From assembly GCF_027409185.1 (NCBI RefSeq), contig NC_084460.1, positions 63,314,501 through 63,378,500 on the forward strand: a stretch of 64,000 nt of DNA, in the 5' to 3' direction. A program made the position numbers and the translations under genes. Each line of letters opens with the position of its first letter. Position 1 is the stretch's first letter. This document shows, in pieces, positions 32,809 to 47,299 of the stretch. Origin of the DNA: Cynocephalus volans. Lineage: Eukaryota; Chordata; Mammalia; Dermoptera; Cynocephalidae. A model generated the notes under the pieces. That model was given only the letters and a program-made list of their open reading frames with translations, searched no databases and was not told where the DNA came from.

Positions 32809-32929
32809 CAGACCCTTGCCAGCCTTCCACCGTGAGCTGCTTGTGTGGGGGTGGCCTTCGTGTTCTCATCTCTGGGCTCTCCTGTTCATCTGAGGCCACC
32901 CCTGCCCCAGGCCCTACGAAATAAAAACA

Positions 32930-35900
32930 ACTGAAGGAGCTTCTTGTTTTGATTCCACCCCATCAGAGCCATCTCCCAGGCCCCGCTATGCTTCAAGCAC
33001 CTCAGTCCAGGAAGGTCTCTCTCCTCCCTGAGCTGAGGGACACCCAGAGGGCCAGGCTGGCCATATGGGATTTAAGTCTCTCTTTTTGGGGAGTTGGGTT
33101 TCACGTCTGCGCTAATGGGTGTACCGTCTTCCAGAAGAACCAGCCGTGGCACGGAGGCCAGGGCTTCACCGTGTGGAGGCAGCGGCATATCCTTCTGGAG
33201 TCAGATGACTCACACTGAGCTGGAAATGAAGAAGGGACTTCCGGGCCCACAGGTCACGGAGGATCTCTTTGAAAGGTTGCAGGTAGACTGCAAAGGGCCA
33301 GGACAGGCTGAGGTCTGAGGTCTTGGGTCAGCTCTCAACCTGCTGCCCCTGTAGCCACAGCCCTGCCCTCTCCCCAACTCCTGTGGGCTTAATCCTGGCC
33401 TGTGGTAGTTAAGGTCTGGCTGACCAAAGACTTGATGGCCTAGCACTGAGCCCATAAGGCAGGATCTGAGCTGTCTCCTGCAATCCTCTCTGGGCCACCG
33501 CATCCTAACCACTCAGCACGCTTCTCAAAGGGCCTGGCACCACATCCTCCCACCCCTCAACCCAAACTTTTGATAAGGGAGCAGCCCCCAGTCATTGCAG
33601 ACCCACTGTGCACCAATTGGAATCCAGGTGTTCCCTGCAAATTCTTTCCATTTCTGTTGTCACCCAAATAGCCCAGTCCCTCACCAGCAGGTGGGAACAA
33701 GTTAAATCTCATGTGCATGATCAGCAGAATCTCATGTGTTAGAAGCCCTGTGCTGCTAACACAGAGGTTTCCTTTTCAACACAGGGCCTGTCCTTCCTTC
33801 CCACTGAGGCACCACTGAACAAGACTGGCCTTATGAGCTCAGTGGTGTCTAGAAGTGAGAAGAAAGCATTCCCTCCCCTGTTCGTAAACTCAGTTATGGG
33901 GCTTCACAGAGGGGTTGCTGGATCCTGAGGTAGGTTCAACACTTGGTCTGTTCAGACTTGGAGCATTAGCCACCTGCTCTCCCCAGAAGTGCCACTTTCC
34001 TTCAACCCACAGTGGCCTCATGCTGGCTGGGCTGGAGTTCTCACACGTGGTGACTTCTGCTTTGACCTTCAACAGGTGTGTTCCTGTGTGGGGGTAGGGT
34101 TATGTGATTGCCTGCCTGCCTACCTGTAAAGTTCCTTGGGTCTCCTCCAACTCAGTTGATGCAAAGATACAGCCAGTGCACTCTGCAGGCCTCCAAGATC
34201 ACAGATCCAGCCAAATTCCTCATTACCGGGAACCAACTTCATTGCTCAGTATTACTAGCAAGGTTCAGTCTCTATTTATATATCTGGGACTCGAAGCCTA
34301 GCATGGCTAAATAACTTGTCTGAGGACACATAGTAAATAGTGGAACAGGAATTCAAACCCAGATCTCGAGAGAGAGAGAGCTTAGAAGCCTTTTCCCCAC
34401 TTGTGCAGCCATTTCCAGATGCCCCAGGCCCTGTCTGACTTTCCCTTTCAAGCTGCCTTGGAGAGGCTTGGGCTGTCCTGTCCCAAGTGTGGCCCATAAT
34501 ACCCTCTGGTCAGTGCCAAGGAAAGATTACAAATACCAAGACCAAGGTCCTGAAGGAGAATAGATGTGCAGGGCCAGTGAGCTTGGGGCTAGGGGACAGG
34601 CTGGGAGTGTCCCTGGTGTGGGTTTTACCAGACCCATCATGAGGTCTTCCAGATCTCCAAATGGTGCACTGGCACAAGCTGCTGGCTCCCTTTTCCAAAA
34701 TCAACCCTGGATGAACTGTGGAGATGAGAGGAAAATGTGGATTTCAGAAACTAACCAAAATCAGTGAGGAAATCCTGGAGAAACTGAAGGTTATCTTAAA
34801 TGGCTGTAGTTGAAGGTGAAGCCGGAGGCAGTAAGAGGATGGGCTTGACAAAGGCCACTCGCACGTTCTGCTCTTGTCTCTCGCCTCTCCATGCCTCATG
34901 ACAAATGCTGCCTAATTGTTCTCAGGTGCCAGTGTTGCAGGGTGGCAGTGTCAGCCTGTGTGAGGGCCATGCCAGCCACCTGTGGGCATGTGCCCTCTAT
35001 CTCCCTTCCTGGAACCACACAGGGAAGGATTGTTGCTACCTGGGAAGGTGGTTTCCTTCCACTTTGATTTCTTCCAAGGCTTTCAGGTGAAACCCTGACT
35101 ATAGGAGCTGCCTGGGGCTTGGCAGAAGGCAGGAGAGGGTAAGAGAGGAGTTTTGGTACGCGGGCCCCTGTGCTCTGGGGTCAGCCATCCTTCTCCTGCA
35201 GCTCATCAGAACTTCAGGCTTCCTCAGTGCACATTACCAGACAGGATGATAGAGTAGCTGCTAACCCTGCAGAACAGGCCAACGTGCCAGAGTAACTGCC
35301 CACCTCAGGAGTATGATTGCCACATAAGAACACAGCAGACTTTACAACATGTCTTACTTGAAATGGAGTCTAGGGAGAGACAGATAAAATATTTTAATAA
35401 GCACAATAAATATTCTTTTGGATATAGGGAAATATCATTAGCAATAAGATCAGAGTCCAGGAAACCACAGAGAAGAACCAAGTCAAAATATTACATATGA
35501 AGAATAGTTGAATTAAAGGGCACAATAGGTGAGGTGAGTAATGAGATAAATACAGGGGAGAGTGGAATGTAATTATTACTTTGTATGTCCATTGCACAGT
35601 ATAAACTTTGGAGCTGGTACACTTAAGTTAGGATAATTTGTAGAGCATTTATTTACCAAAGAACTAATTACCAAGCTATGGTTGCATGTGAGGCAACGAG
35701 AAGGCCCAGGGCAGGGGCCTGGCGCAAGCAGCAGCAGCAGAGCTTCTCCCACCTCTAGACCCTGAGGGACGAGGGAAGGGAAGCCCCTAGACAGACAGCA
35801 CCTTCAGAGGAACAGGGACATTCAGTTGAGGATTCAGCCTCCCAGAGAGGAAATAAACACACTGACCACTCTATTCCCTTCCTCACATCTTCAGCTGAGG

Positions 35901-36299
35901 CTCCTCATTGGCTGAACCCAGTTGCAGCCAGAGGGCACAGGGACCTGTCTGTGGAGCCCACAGCAATGGGCTGGGGAGGGTGAAGTGCACAGCTGGAGGG
36001 ACAAGTGGAAGAGAGCTGCTGCAGGTGGTCTGCATTATGTGGATCAACTCTCCTGCTTAAAAAATTAAAGCTTTCATTAATTGATTATTAAAAGATCTTC
36101 ATAAAAGCATTGAAAAGGTAGAAAGAGAGCCAGGATCTGCGAGGTCAAATTCTGGAGGAAAATCTGCAATCAGAGAGGTCATCAAATATCTGAGCCCCAC
36201 AGTGGTTTCTGCAGTGAGGGTGTTCTTACAGCTCGCAGCTGGGCTTCCCTGTAGCAGACATCTGTAAATGCAATAAAATTCAAGACCCAGTAGGTGAGC
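32930..36299. other. Intergenic, no gene recognised
   Basis: All frames are under about 100 codons and carry no domain. A MIR-like antisense piece (AATAACTTGTCTGAGGACACATAG) lies at 34300-34366. A short (GA)n run is at 34368-34380. Confidence 0.45.
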
Positions 36300-37325
36300 T
36301 ATATTAGGGTCCTCCAGAGAAACAGAACCAATAGGATGTGTACATATATAGTGAGAGATTTACTTTCATGAATTGGCTACTGAGATTTTGGACACTGGCA
36401 AGTCCAAAACCAGCAGGGAAGGCTGTCAGGCTGGAGACCCAGAGAGAGCCAATAGTGCAGTTCGAGTCTGTTTTAGTCATGTTTTTATCTTCTATATTTT
36501 ATGATGATTTGACATCTTGGGGAAGGCTTGCTGGCCAGGGAGAGACTGTCTCTCCCAGGGATAGCAAATTCCAAGAGATAATAAACAATTTGGTTGCATA
36601 CACACGTTTCACACGCAAACCAATCAATCAATCCCGAGCCCATACTCCCAAATACCACCTTTATCTAATGGTTACACACCAAGCCAAGATCTTCCCTATA
36701 CTAAGTCACCCCAGGCCCAGGTACTGGACAACTAAGGCCACCCTGTAGCCCAGAGCCTGCTGACATTATTCAAACTAGCCAGCTCATTGCTGTGCCTTGA
36801 CTTTCCCATGGAACCCACAAGAAAGGCTCTGGGCTGGGCTCTGTCATCACTTCTGTCTCTGCCTCCTGACCCAGCCTGGTGCTTCGCCATGTGGCCATGT
36901 CTGATGTGGCATGTCCCCTCCTCTTTGAAACTGTTAGTAATAAACGTCTTCTTTCAATGTCATTAGCTTCTCTGTGACATCACTCAGTCACCTCCATAAA
37001 TTATGATACAGTTGGTACATTTTAAGGCACAGCCAGAAGCTGTCAGACTGGAGACTGGGGAGAGCCAATGGTTCAGTTCAGGTCCAAAGGCCAACTGCTG
37101 GAGAATCCCCTCTTGCTCAAGGGATATAGGTCTTTTGTTCTATAAAAGCCTTCAACTTATTGAATGAGGCCCCATATACATTAAGAAGCACAATCTGCTT
37201 TATTCAGGTTTCACAAATTTAAATGTTAATCTCACCTGAAAACACCTCACGGAAACATCCACAATAGTGTTTGACCACATATCAAACGCTAACCAAGTTG
37301 ATACATAACATTAACCATCCCAGAA
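36300..37325 (+). repeat. Two fragments of one old repeat around an LTR-like stretch
   Basis: The left fragment (36300-36478) starts GGGTCCTCCAGAGAAACAGAACC. The right fragment (37020-37320) holds CTGTCAGACTGGAGACTGG to AACACCTCACGGAAACATCC. Both belong to one common mammalian repeat and overlap by about 60 bp in consensus, so they are not a simple split. Between them, 36480-37010 looks like a solo LTR with an AATAAA-type signal near 36941 and is related to 50465-50800. Confidence 0.55.
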
Positions 37326-38099
37326 ACACTATGGGAAACACTCCCCACGTGATGTTGAGCCCCTGGAGAGCTCCACTCTCAGGGTAAGAGCATAAGAGGA
37401 TAAGACATACCCTCTTCCCTCCAACCTAAGGACCTGAGGGAGGCTGCACCGGCACTGAGCAGAAAAGGAGAAGGCAAAGGAACGGGTAGACCTGCACTTG
37501 CAGTGTGACTAGCTACGGGTCAGTCAAGCAGCCTCAAGCTGTGAGTGTGGTTTCAGGTGGTCTGTGACCAACTGGGCCCCAGGCTCTCGACAGAGGCAGA
37601 TGCAAAGCTCCTCTAGAAAGTGGTACATTCATTCTTGGTGTAAGAAAACCCCTATAATAATTTTTCTCAAGAGTAACAACCAGCACACAGTCAAACATCA
37701 CCAACCACGAAAGAAAACAAAGCTTCCTAAATAAGAACCCAGAAGAAATAAGAGAAAGAAGAAAGAACAAAGACTTCAGACTTCGTAAATAAACATTGTA
37801 CAATACCTATGCTTATTATGGTGTCTGTGTTAGCTTGGTCTCAATAACAAATGATCTCAAAAACTGCTGGCTAGCCCCCAGCAGCCACATCCAGCCCAGC
37901 GATGACCGAGCTGATGCCAGAGGCCCCTGGGCTCCCCTGCCTGAGTGAGGGGGATGCCACAGGCCTCGACCTCCCCACTCCTGCTTCCTCCTCCTCCCTC
38001 CCTATCCCCTCCTCCTCCCCCCCAACTTCTCCTCAACAACATCCTAGGACGTAAAAAATAATAACAATAATAAATTTAAAAATTTTTAAAAAGAACAAA

Positions 38100-38300
38100 A
38101 TTCAACCTCCCGTCTTGGCTATCCACCTTGCAGCCCCATCTCACCCCACCCACCCACAATGACGCTGACCTCTCTGTCCCTTGAATTCACCAAGCTCATT
38201 CCAGTCTGGTGCCTTTCCCCTGATGTTCCTGCCACCTGGAACTCTTCTCCAGATTTTGACTGGATTTAGCTCCTTCTCATGTCAGTTTTTTGTTTTTTGT
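38100..38300 (+). repeat. L2-like fragment
   Basis: CATTCCAGTCTGGTGCCTTTCCCC, CCTGCCACCTGGAACTCTTC and GATTTAGCTCCTTCTCATG follow the L2 3' order. Confidence 0.55.
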
Positions 38301-41150
38301 TTTTCACTCAAAAAGTCTGTGTGAATAACAAGGCCATTGGCTCTGAACATTTAAAAATCATCCATAAGTTAGTTTACAAAGCCACTAAGAAATTACCACT
38401 AGCACCCATTTTTAATAAAGAAACCAAGAAGTAATATCCTAAAAACAAAACAAAACAAAGCAAACCGACAACAGAAACTACTGGCCAGGAGTGCGACTTC
38501 TAGCACGACTCACGGACCTGCTCCCCAGAGAAAGTGGAGAAAATTATTATTTTTTTAAATTAAAGTTCAAGAAATGGTCTTATGGGCATACAGCAAGTCA
38601 AGAAGAACTTACTCATGAAAACGTACTGAGTTCAGTAGGAACAGCGAGAGTCTGCCGCGCTTGAACCACGACCTGCTCCTTCCACTCTCCCAGCTCAGCA
38701 CGACAGAAAGTCCGCTCCAGCGGGGTGCAGCCAGGAGCACAGGGCCCCGCTCCGAGTCAGAGGGTCACAGCACCCTCTCAGGAGGGGCAGGATGTCAGCA
38801 TTTCTCATCCTGCCCCCAGCTGTCTGTCGCAGAGGCTGAGTTCTGGGCAAGTACGGCCAAGAGGTGGGGGCTCTTTCTTCTATTCAGCCTCCACTGTGGG
38901 GCTGCGTGGGGTGCACTGAAAATACTGGAGCCCCGACTTCCCTTACCCTGGCCTGTAAAGCAAAGTGTCCCTGCAAGCCAAGGTGACAACCCGAAAAAGC
39001 ATCCCGAGATGCCGATAATGTTATCAGTTTATTTGAGCCAATATATGTGTCTGCAGCCCAGGAAAGCCCCACCAAGTTGCCTTGGGAAATGCTTTCTGAA
39101 GGGCCAACAGAACTTTAGCATTTTAATAATCACAGAAAAGTGAAGAACAAAGGAGAGAGAAGGGGACAGCTCCTTAATCAGCACGTTAGTTTTCCTACAG
39201 GTTACATAGCATTACATAGGTTAGTGATTGGCTCTCAGTTGCATCCTAGGTATAGACGTATGAGTAAGGGTCACGGGTACATTTTCAGCACTCCAAAGTG
39301 ACACAACTTCTGTCGGTGTTGGTAAGTCTGGTTTTAGGTTAAAAATAGTCTTGCGGTAGCAGGTCGGGTATGTGAGGTCATGGCTGCCACCCCATTCCAG
39401 ACCTCCCAAAGCTATGGGAATTGAGCTGACCTTAGAGCAGATCTCTGGTTTATCAAAGGCAACCTGAAAACCTAAGGCCCATCCCCCATAACACCAAGCA
39501 TCTGGCTCCTAAAGCAGGAGTGACTCTCAGAGAAGTGTGCCTGCCCATGCCCTCAGCTCAGGGAGAAAAGCAGGTCATAGGACACAGAGATCTGAAGCTC
39601 TTTCCAAAGGAACTGACTTCACTGGCAACAGAATGTGGAAAAGCTCGAGCTGGAAGAGCACCCTCAAAAACAATGGAGCTTGTGGTACTAAGCAATTAAG
39701 TAGAAACTGGTAGGTTCATTAGAGGTACAAGCTAAATTGCAGGCCAGCTGGTTTATCAACAAAACCCAGGGAAAGAAACAATTAAGAAGAGCATTTCTGG
39801 GGTCAGAACAAATGTCAAACACTGACTCAAAAACTCTCCCTGCAAAGGAGCTTGAGTTGAACTGGATCAGGCCAGCTGCTCCCCTGCCCACTCCCACTGC
39901 CTGCCATGCCTGTGTTCTGGAACCACCAGGTGCACGTACCCACCTGGGGCATCTCCTCTCTCCTCGTGTGCATACACGCCACTACAAAACACGAGTTCAA
40001 AGATAAAAATTACTGCATTGCTTGCCTGTGAAGCTGGCCCTGCCCACCTGTCCTACTCGCTGCCTCCCTCAACAGCCTGGGGTAAAAACCCAATCTCATG
40101 TTCACCAAACTACACATTGAGAAGGAGTCTGTGCCATATCCCTTTTCCTGACAGCTCTCAGGACTTAGCCTCATTGGGTGACAAACCGCATCCGTCGTTG
40201 CCCTTCTCCTCCAATGAACAACACCTGATGCCTTGGCCACAAATCCTCTGCTCACATCTCTTCTGCCATATCCTATTTCCCCACAGACAAGCCAAGACTT
40301 TGATGTCCTTGTCTCTGCTTCTGCCTACCCTTGAGGCAATCAGGGCCTTATGCCCACCATTTGGAAAGCAAGTACAGGAGAAGCCCATGGCTAAATTCCA
40401 TGAGTTCACATCAGTGCAAAAGTGATTTAGATCAGGGACTATACCAGTGAGCTCTGTGTCGGCCCAGAAAGCAGAGGAATGTTCTCACAGTCATCCCTGG
40501 GACAGAGGAGGAGGTGGACTAGCAGCCCAGTCTTGGCTCCAGACTCATCTGCCATGTCACCCTCTGTCATTCAGGAAGAAGTCACTTTCCTGTAAAATGC
40601 TTGTACAAGCCACCTGCACAGGACTGTGATGGTCAGAGGCCCAGGAGCCTTGTATGATGTGGCTTCTGTCTTATGGTACAAGAGATGACACAGGAGAGTG
40701 TTTCAGATGCAGCTGTGAACCTGGTCAATGACATCTTCACTGGCAGTCCACTGGCCAATGACTGAGCAGAAGGATGAGCCCAGGGAGAGGAAGCTGGGAG
40801 TGTCTTTATGAAACCGTGGATCGTGAGCCCAATCATTTGTAGAAACCAACATTTTTATGTTATTGAGACACATAATCCTTAGTTTATGTAGTTGTATATG
40901 TTTTCAACATGCTCAGTGATAGAATTCATTGAAAAACGCAATTGATGTGTTTTATGTGTACTTAAATTTTTTAGAAAGTAAAAAAAGTTTAAAAAGCTCA
41001 TTAGTCATTCCCAAAATAATGTAGCATGGACATATATTTAAGGACGATATCTGGGGCCCTGTGACATACATAAGGCCCCCTCAGAGAGCCTGATGTCTGT
41101 GCCTGATACTAGCAAAACCATTTGCTGATGGACTTCTAGGCCCAGTGAGA
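38301..41150. other. Intergenic, no gene recognised
   Basis: The frames at 38661-39143 (160 codons) and 40018-40425 (135 codons) overlap opposite-strand frames and have no domain. No splice-linked exon set was seen. Confidence 0.45.
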
Positions 41151-42380
41151 CATGATTTTGAACCTACATGATGGGGAACTTAAAGAACCAGAAATAAAGG
41201 ACAATCAATTAGAAACTCAAAATAAATTCCCATAATTAAAACCACAACCCTCTAAAAATAAATAAAATGAAAACTTACACCTCTAAAAGGAAATGTCTCA
41301 AATATAAATAACAAAAAACAGATAATCCATGACTAAAATAAACAATAAGAAACTAAAAATCAATAATTATATAAATAAAATAATTAAAAATAAAGTAATT
41401 CAGAAATAAAATAATTTTAAAATATGTATATAATCGAAAATAACTTTAAAGCTGAATTATTCTGAAAATATATACCATTTAAAGGGAATAACTGTAGATT
41501 GTGGGAAGATGGTAACAATGCTGTTGTAAGGTTCTCCCTGTATTGAGGAACAACATCAAAATAGAGAAGGACTGTGGCAGTAGAGGTGATGAGAGAGAAG
41601 ACCTCTATGAAAGAGGGAGAGAAAACAGAGCCACTAAATCTCCAGAGCAACTGCTGTATCTGTTAGCATTCCATATGAACAACTGGAGTGAGAGGTCTGT
41701 GAGCCTGGGAAAGCTGTTTCAATCATACTGCTTCCTACAAATTCAAGAAAATAAATTTCACAGAAAATTTAGTGACAGAAAAATATTGATATTGAATCCC
41801 AACAATGGTACTATAGGGGAAAAAAGGGAATAATTGCAGAATAACACCACTACAGAAAACAAAAGCATTTCTTCTTAATGTACCTCATGTACTGTAACGA
41901 ACTTTTTAAAAAAAAAAATGAAGCAAAAGGCATCAAGAAAATGATACAGATACTAAGTGACATCATAAATTAGGATTAGAATAACTCAGAAATGAAAGGA
42001 GAGAACTCAGGAATAAATAAGAAAAAAAACTGAAAAATCACTTCATAAATAAAGTGTAAAGGAAAGGAAACAAAGTTACAAACAGTGCCCTAAGAGAAAC
42101 AACAGGTCAAAAAGGGGAAAATACTAAAAACAAAAATAAGTGCGACTATAAAGATTTGAGAAAAAAATTTCAAAATTTGAAGGTCAGCATAAAAGACTGG
42201 AGTGCCTAAAAGAGAAAAACAAAGCAAAGACACAAAACAAACATTAAAAGATATAAATGAAACAAAAACAGTTCTTTGGAAATAAATAAAGATGCTTTCA
42301 AAAGCTTTAAAGAAGAAGAAAAGTCCTTTGAGTATCTAGAAAAAAAGAGGAAGCAATACAGAAAGAAAACAAAATTAGAA
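41150..42380. other. A-rich low-complexity stretch
   Basis: The plus strand is strongly A-rich, with many AAATAAATA-type runs and dense stops. It resembles degraded L1 body sequence, but I could not match a specific part. Confidence 0.4.
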
Positions 42381-42382
42381 AG

Positions 42383-42497
42383 GGCTGGCTGGTTGCTCAG
42401 TTGGTTACCATGTGGTCTTATCACACCAAGTTCAAGGGTTCAGTTTCCTCCATTGGCCAGCAGCCAAGAAAAAAAAAGTAGAAAAAAAAAAAAAGAA
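42383..42497 (+). repeat. Monomeric tRNA-derived SINE
   Basis: GGGCTGGCTGGTTGCTCAGTTGGTTACCATGTGG is a tRNA-like head with an A box, followed by GGTTCAGTTTCC in the B-box position and an A-rich tail. It has no second unit and is more diverged than the dimers. Confidence 0.7.
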
Positions 42498-42574
42498 AGT
42501 TAGAATCGCAACATTTTTGAGAGAAATATTTTGTGACAGAAGGAACTGGGGTAACATATTTAAGATACTCAAGG

Positions 42575-44373
<1,799 letters not shown>

Positions 44374-44765
44374 TAGATTTTATATCCAACAAAACTGACT
44401 TGCAGATATAAGAAGCACTAACATTCAAGTCATCATTGCAAGACCACAGGTAACACTGTTCCCATGGTCCCTTAAAGATGGCTGATCAAACTTAGGACAG
44501 TGAAATGCTCAGAATGACATCAACACAGGCCAGACTGTAAATACTAAATTTGCAGTTACTTTGTTCAACTAAGAGTAAATGAAGGTTCTGTGAGAGGGTG
44601 AGTGGCCGGGTTGGTGGTCATGAGGGTGATTGCCTTATAATAATTTATTAAGAGCTTTGCTTTGGACACTTTTCTCTTGGTGGCTGGCCGATACAGGGAT
44701 CCGAAGACTTGACCTTGGTGTTACAGGCAGTGCTAATCAGCCTGCTGGACACTTATCTACATACT

Positions 44766-45012
44766 AGGGCATTTCAAAAAGTTTGTGGAAAAACAGCATT
44801 AAAAGACAATACAAATCTTTCCATAAACTTTTTTTTTTTTTTTTTTTTTTTGTCTTTTTTCTGACCTGCCGCACCCCGCTCAGCCAGTGAGCGCCCCGGC
44901 CATCCCTATATAGGATCCGAACCCGCGGCGGGAGCGCTGCTGCGCTCTCAGCGCCGCACTCTCCTGAGTGTGCCACAGGGTCGGCCCTTTCCATAAACTT
45001 TTTAAAGTGCTT
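44766..45012. mobile_element. mariner-derived MITE, split by a SINE
   Basis: The ends are inverted repeats: GGCATTTCAAAAAGTTTGTGG at the left and CCATAAACTTTTTAAAGTGC at the right. Without the inserted SINE and its duplication the element is about 77 bp. The ends resemble those of the mariner at 21333, including the TTAAAAGA motif just inside the left end. Confidence 0.75.
44834..44987 (-). repeat. tRNA-derived SINE inside the MITE
   Basis: On the minus strand it begins with GGGCCGACCCTGTGGCACAC, contains the GGGTTCGGATCC B-box region and TATATAGGG motif, and ends in poly-A (poly-T at 44829-44851). The 16-bp target-site duplication TTTCCATAAACTTTTT is MITE sequence (44818-44833 and 44988-45003), so the SINE is younger than the MITE. 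Confidence 0.9.
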
Positions 45013-46017
45013 TGTGTATGCTTTAATTGTGTAAAAATATTTTTAAAACAACTGGTAATAAACATTGTTTAATGTAAAAACTTCCAACACTAAATGTAAA
45101 AAAATCACCCAAACTAACTTTAAATCTATACCATTCAGAAACTAAATAACTGGCACTAAATTAGCTGACAAAAGAGGGGTATTCAGAGAAGTGCCATAAG
45201 GCAGCTGCTGTACTTCAGCCTCCTGTCTGATTAACACCTCGTCACAGCGGGAAGCTTCAGCTCCTCTGAGACTCGGCCTGTGGCCTCCCGGTGATGACCT
45301 TTGCAGGGGCCAATCTGAGAACCTGCAATGCAAACGCAGGTGCTAGAGTCCCTGGGGAGACACAGACATGGATGGAGGAGGAGCATGCCAGGGTATAAGT
45401 ATGGGACCCAGAAGGGACTTCAGGCCATCTAGAGACAAACTTTGGCCATAACATCCCAGGGGTCAGATCCACAAGGCACTAAGGCCTATTTGCTGTTCTG
45501 TACTGGGGATGTGCCTGTTAATATCCAGAAACAATTTAACCCGGGTATTTGTCTGGGCAGCTTTCAGCTGACTGGTTCCCTGGACAGTGCAACTGATGCA
45601 ATGGAAAGAAGAAACCCTCAGGACCTCCAGGTGAAAAGTCAGAGTCACACACACCTGGGCTGTGTGAGGAGCAGGTGGTCTCAGGTCTCACGGAACAGGG
45701 GTGGAGACATAACCTTTTCCCTACACCCCTCCACTGCACACAACCCTGTTATGAGATCTTCACATTGAAAATGGACAGCTTCCCGGAGCCAATTATCATC
45801 TTTCTTTCTAACACAGCCACCAAACTTTGCCTGTGGCTTTCAATTAAAAAAAAAAATCATTATGCTGTGGTAATAAAACCATAAATTCCATAGTTTTAGT
45901 ATGTGCCATCATGAGAATGTTGCAGAAGACATTGCTTTTTAATGTAAAAAACTTAGTTACATTTATTTTATTTATTTTCAGAACTGGAAAATAAACAGAA
46001 GGAATATAAGTAATAAA
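45013..46017. other. Intergenic, no gene recognised
   Basis: A 108-codon plus-strand frame at 45442-45768 overlaps minus-strand frames and has no domain. Nothing identifiable was found. Confidence 0.4.
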
Positions 46018-46375
46018 TTAGTCCATTCAGGTTGCTATAACAAAATGCCACAAACGGGGTGGCTTGTAAGCAACAGAAATTTATCTCTCATAGTTATCGG
46101 GGCTAGAAGTTCAAGATGAAGGCACAGGCAGATTCAGTGTCTGGTGAGGGCCTGCTTTCTGGTTCACAGATGTCATCTCCTCACTGCATGGTGACAATAG
46201 TGGGGGAGATCTCTCAGGCCTCTATTATAAGGGCACTAATCACATTCACAAGGCCACCACCCTCATAACCCAACCCCCTCAAAGGCCCCACTTCCTAATG
46301 CCATCACACTGGGGATTAGAATTTCAACATACAAATTGGAAATGTGGAGGACACAGACATTCATACCACAGCAAG
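46018..46375 (+). repeat. Old interspersed repeat (GCTGCTATAACAAAATACC family), fuller copy
   Basis: It starts TTAGTCCATTCAGGTTGC and proceeds through TTATCTCTCATAGTTATCGG, TGGTGAGGGCCTGCTTTCTGG and AAAGGCCCCACTTCC to ACATTCATACCACAGC. It aligns in order with 2577-2945 and 18716-18818. Confidence 0.7.
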
Positions 46376-46870
46376 TAACTAGTACTCGTACCTTCTAAAC
46401 ATATCCCAACTTAGCGTTCCACTGAATTTCCTTCCAGTTTTTATGTTTTGCATGATTCTTACATGCCTATAAAAAAATCTGTCAGACTCAGCTTTTGAGA
46501 AATGGTGTTATGTGGCAATCCCAGGCCCTCAACAGGGCTCTGCAGAGGCTGGGGAACCCCCAGGGCTTGTCAACTCCCAGTCAGCATGGGACCTATGGTG
46601 CCCCCTTGATGCCAGGGCCTGTGAGCATCCACAGAGACACAAAGCTGAACACACGCTCTCTTTAGGAGGTCGGGTGGGTTGTGCGGAGGAAGGGACAGTC
46701 TTCACGTAGAATACCACAAACGGGAGCTCTGAAGTGATCACATGGCGGTCCTGCAGGCACCTGCAGTCCCTCCTCTCTGAGGACCCATTGGAGGGCCCGG
46801 CGAGAGACCTAGGGCCTTCTCCCTGGGGAGACGCGCTCAGACATCCTTCTCTGCCCACACGGGCTGTTAC

Positions 46871-46935
46871 CTCCGCTTGCCTCCTCGCAGGGTCGTACAC
46901 AACAGCGGCCAGCCCCGTGCTCTCCTTCATTTTCC
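46871..46935 (-). other. Candidate exon, unrecognised
   Basis: On the minus strand a strong acceptor (CTCTTTTTGTCATTTCAG) precedes 65 bases that read KMKESTGLAAVVYDPARR in one frame, followed by the donor GCGGAG|GTAACA. The stretch lies inside a 245-codon open frame (46529-47266). That frame also has a Glu-rich run, which the complementary CCTC repeats explain. I do not recognise any family. It could be an exon of a non-coding RNA or an unrecorded gene, or chance. Confidence 0.25.
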
Positions 46936-47299
46936 TGAAATGACAAAAAGAGCGCTGGGGGAGCAATGGGGCCGTGGGACGTATTTGCCTCCCCGTCCTC
47001 ATCTCGCCTGCTGCACACACACGTTCCTCTTCCTCTTCCTCGCCATCGACTTCACCTTCCGCAATCCCTTCTCTTGAGTCTGGGACAGGAGAATTTCTGG
47101 AGCCAGGTTCCTGCTGGAAGGAAGACAGCAACGTCCAGAGCCACTCGGTGCAGGGAGGCACCTGTGGCGGGGGCCGGGGCAGCCAAAGCCAGACTTCCCT
47201 GGAGCCCCCTCTAGCAGGGTGGGGCCCGGCTCTGCCTGGCATTTGCGGCTGCTCAGCATAACTCAATGCTGCAGCCTGGTGTCCAGAGACCAGGGCAAT

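Larger units (their letters stand above)
24917..32925 (+). pseudogene. PRSS40: Testis-type trypsin-like serine protease pseudogene (PRSS39/PRSS40 group)
   Basis: Five exons in the order and phases of a secreted S1A serine protease are present: 24917-25088, 25853-26028, 27780-28054, 29614-29786 and 32494-32808. The catalytic residues His (AAHC, codon 26015), Asp (SDITLLQM, codon 27916) and Ser (GDSGGP, codon 32500) are all kept. The 3' end carries a hydrophobic tail (HVFLLLLIVL) before the stop at 32806-32808, suggesting a GPI- or membrane-anchored form, and AATAAA follows at 32920. Three lesions disable it: exon 2 has one base too many for its splice phases, and exon 4 has an in-frame TAA at 29673-29675 and a TGA as its last codon (29784-29786). 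The name rests on my memory that Prss39/Prss40 lie beside Cfc1 in mouse and that the human copies are pseudogenes. PRSS39 is equally possible. Confidence 0.82.

Noticed and set aside
46529-47266. 245-codon minus-strand frame
   Set aside because: As a whole protein it has no recognised domain, and its Glu-rich part mirrors a simple CTTCCTCTT run. Only a short inner stretch with good splice sites is kept as a weak candidate exon.
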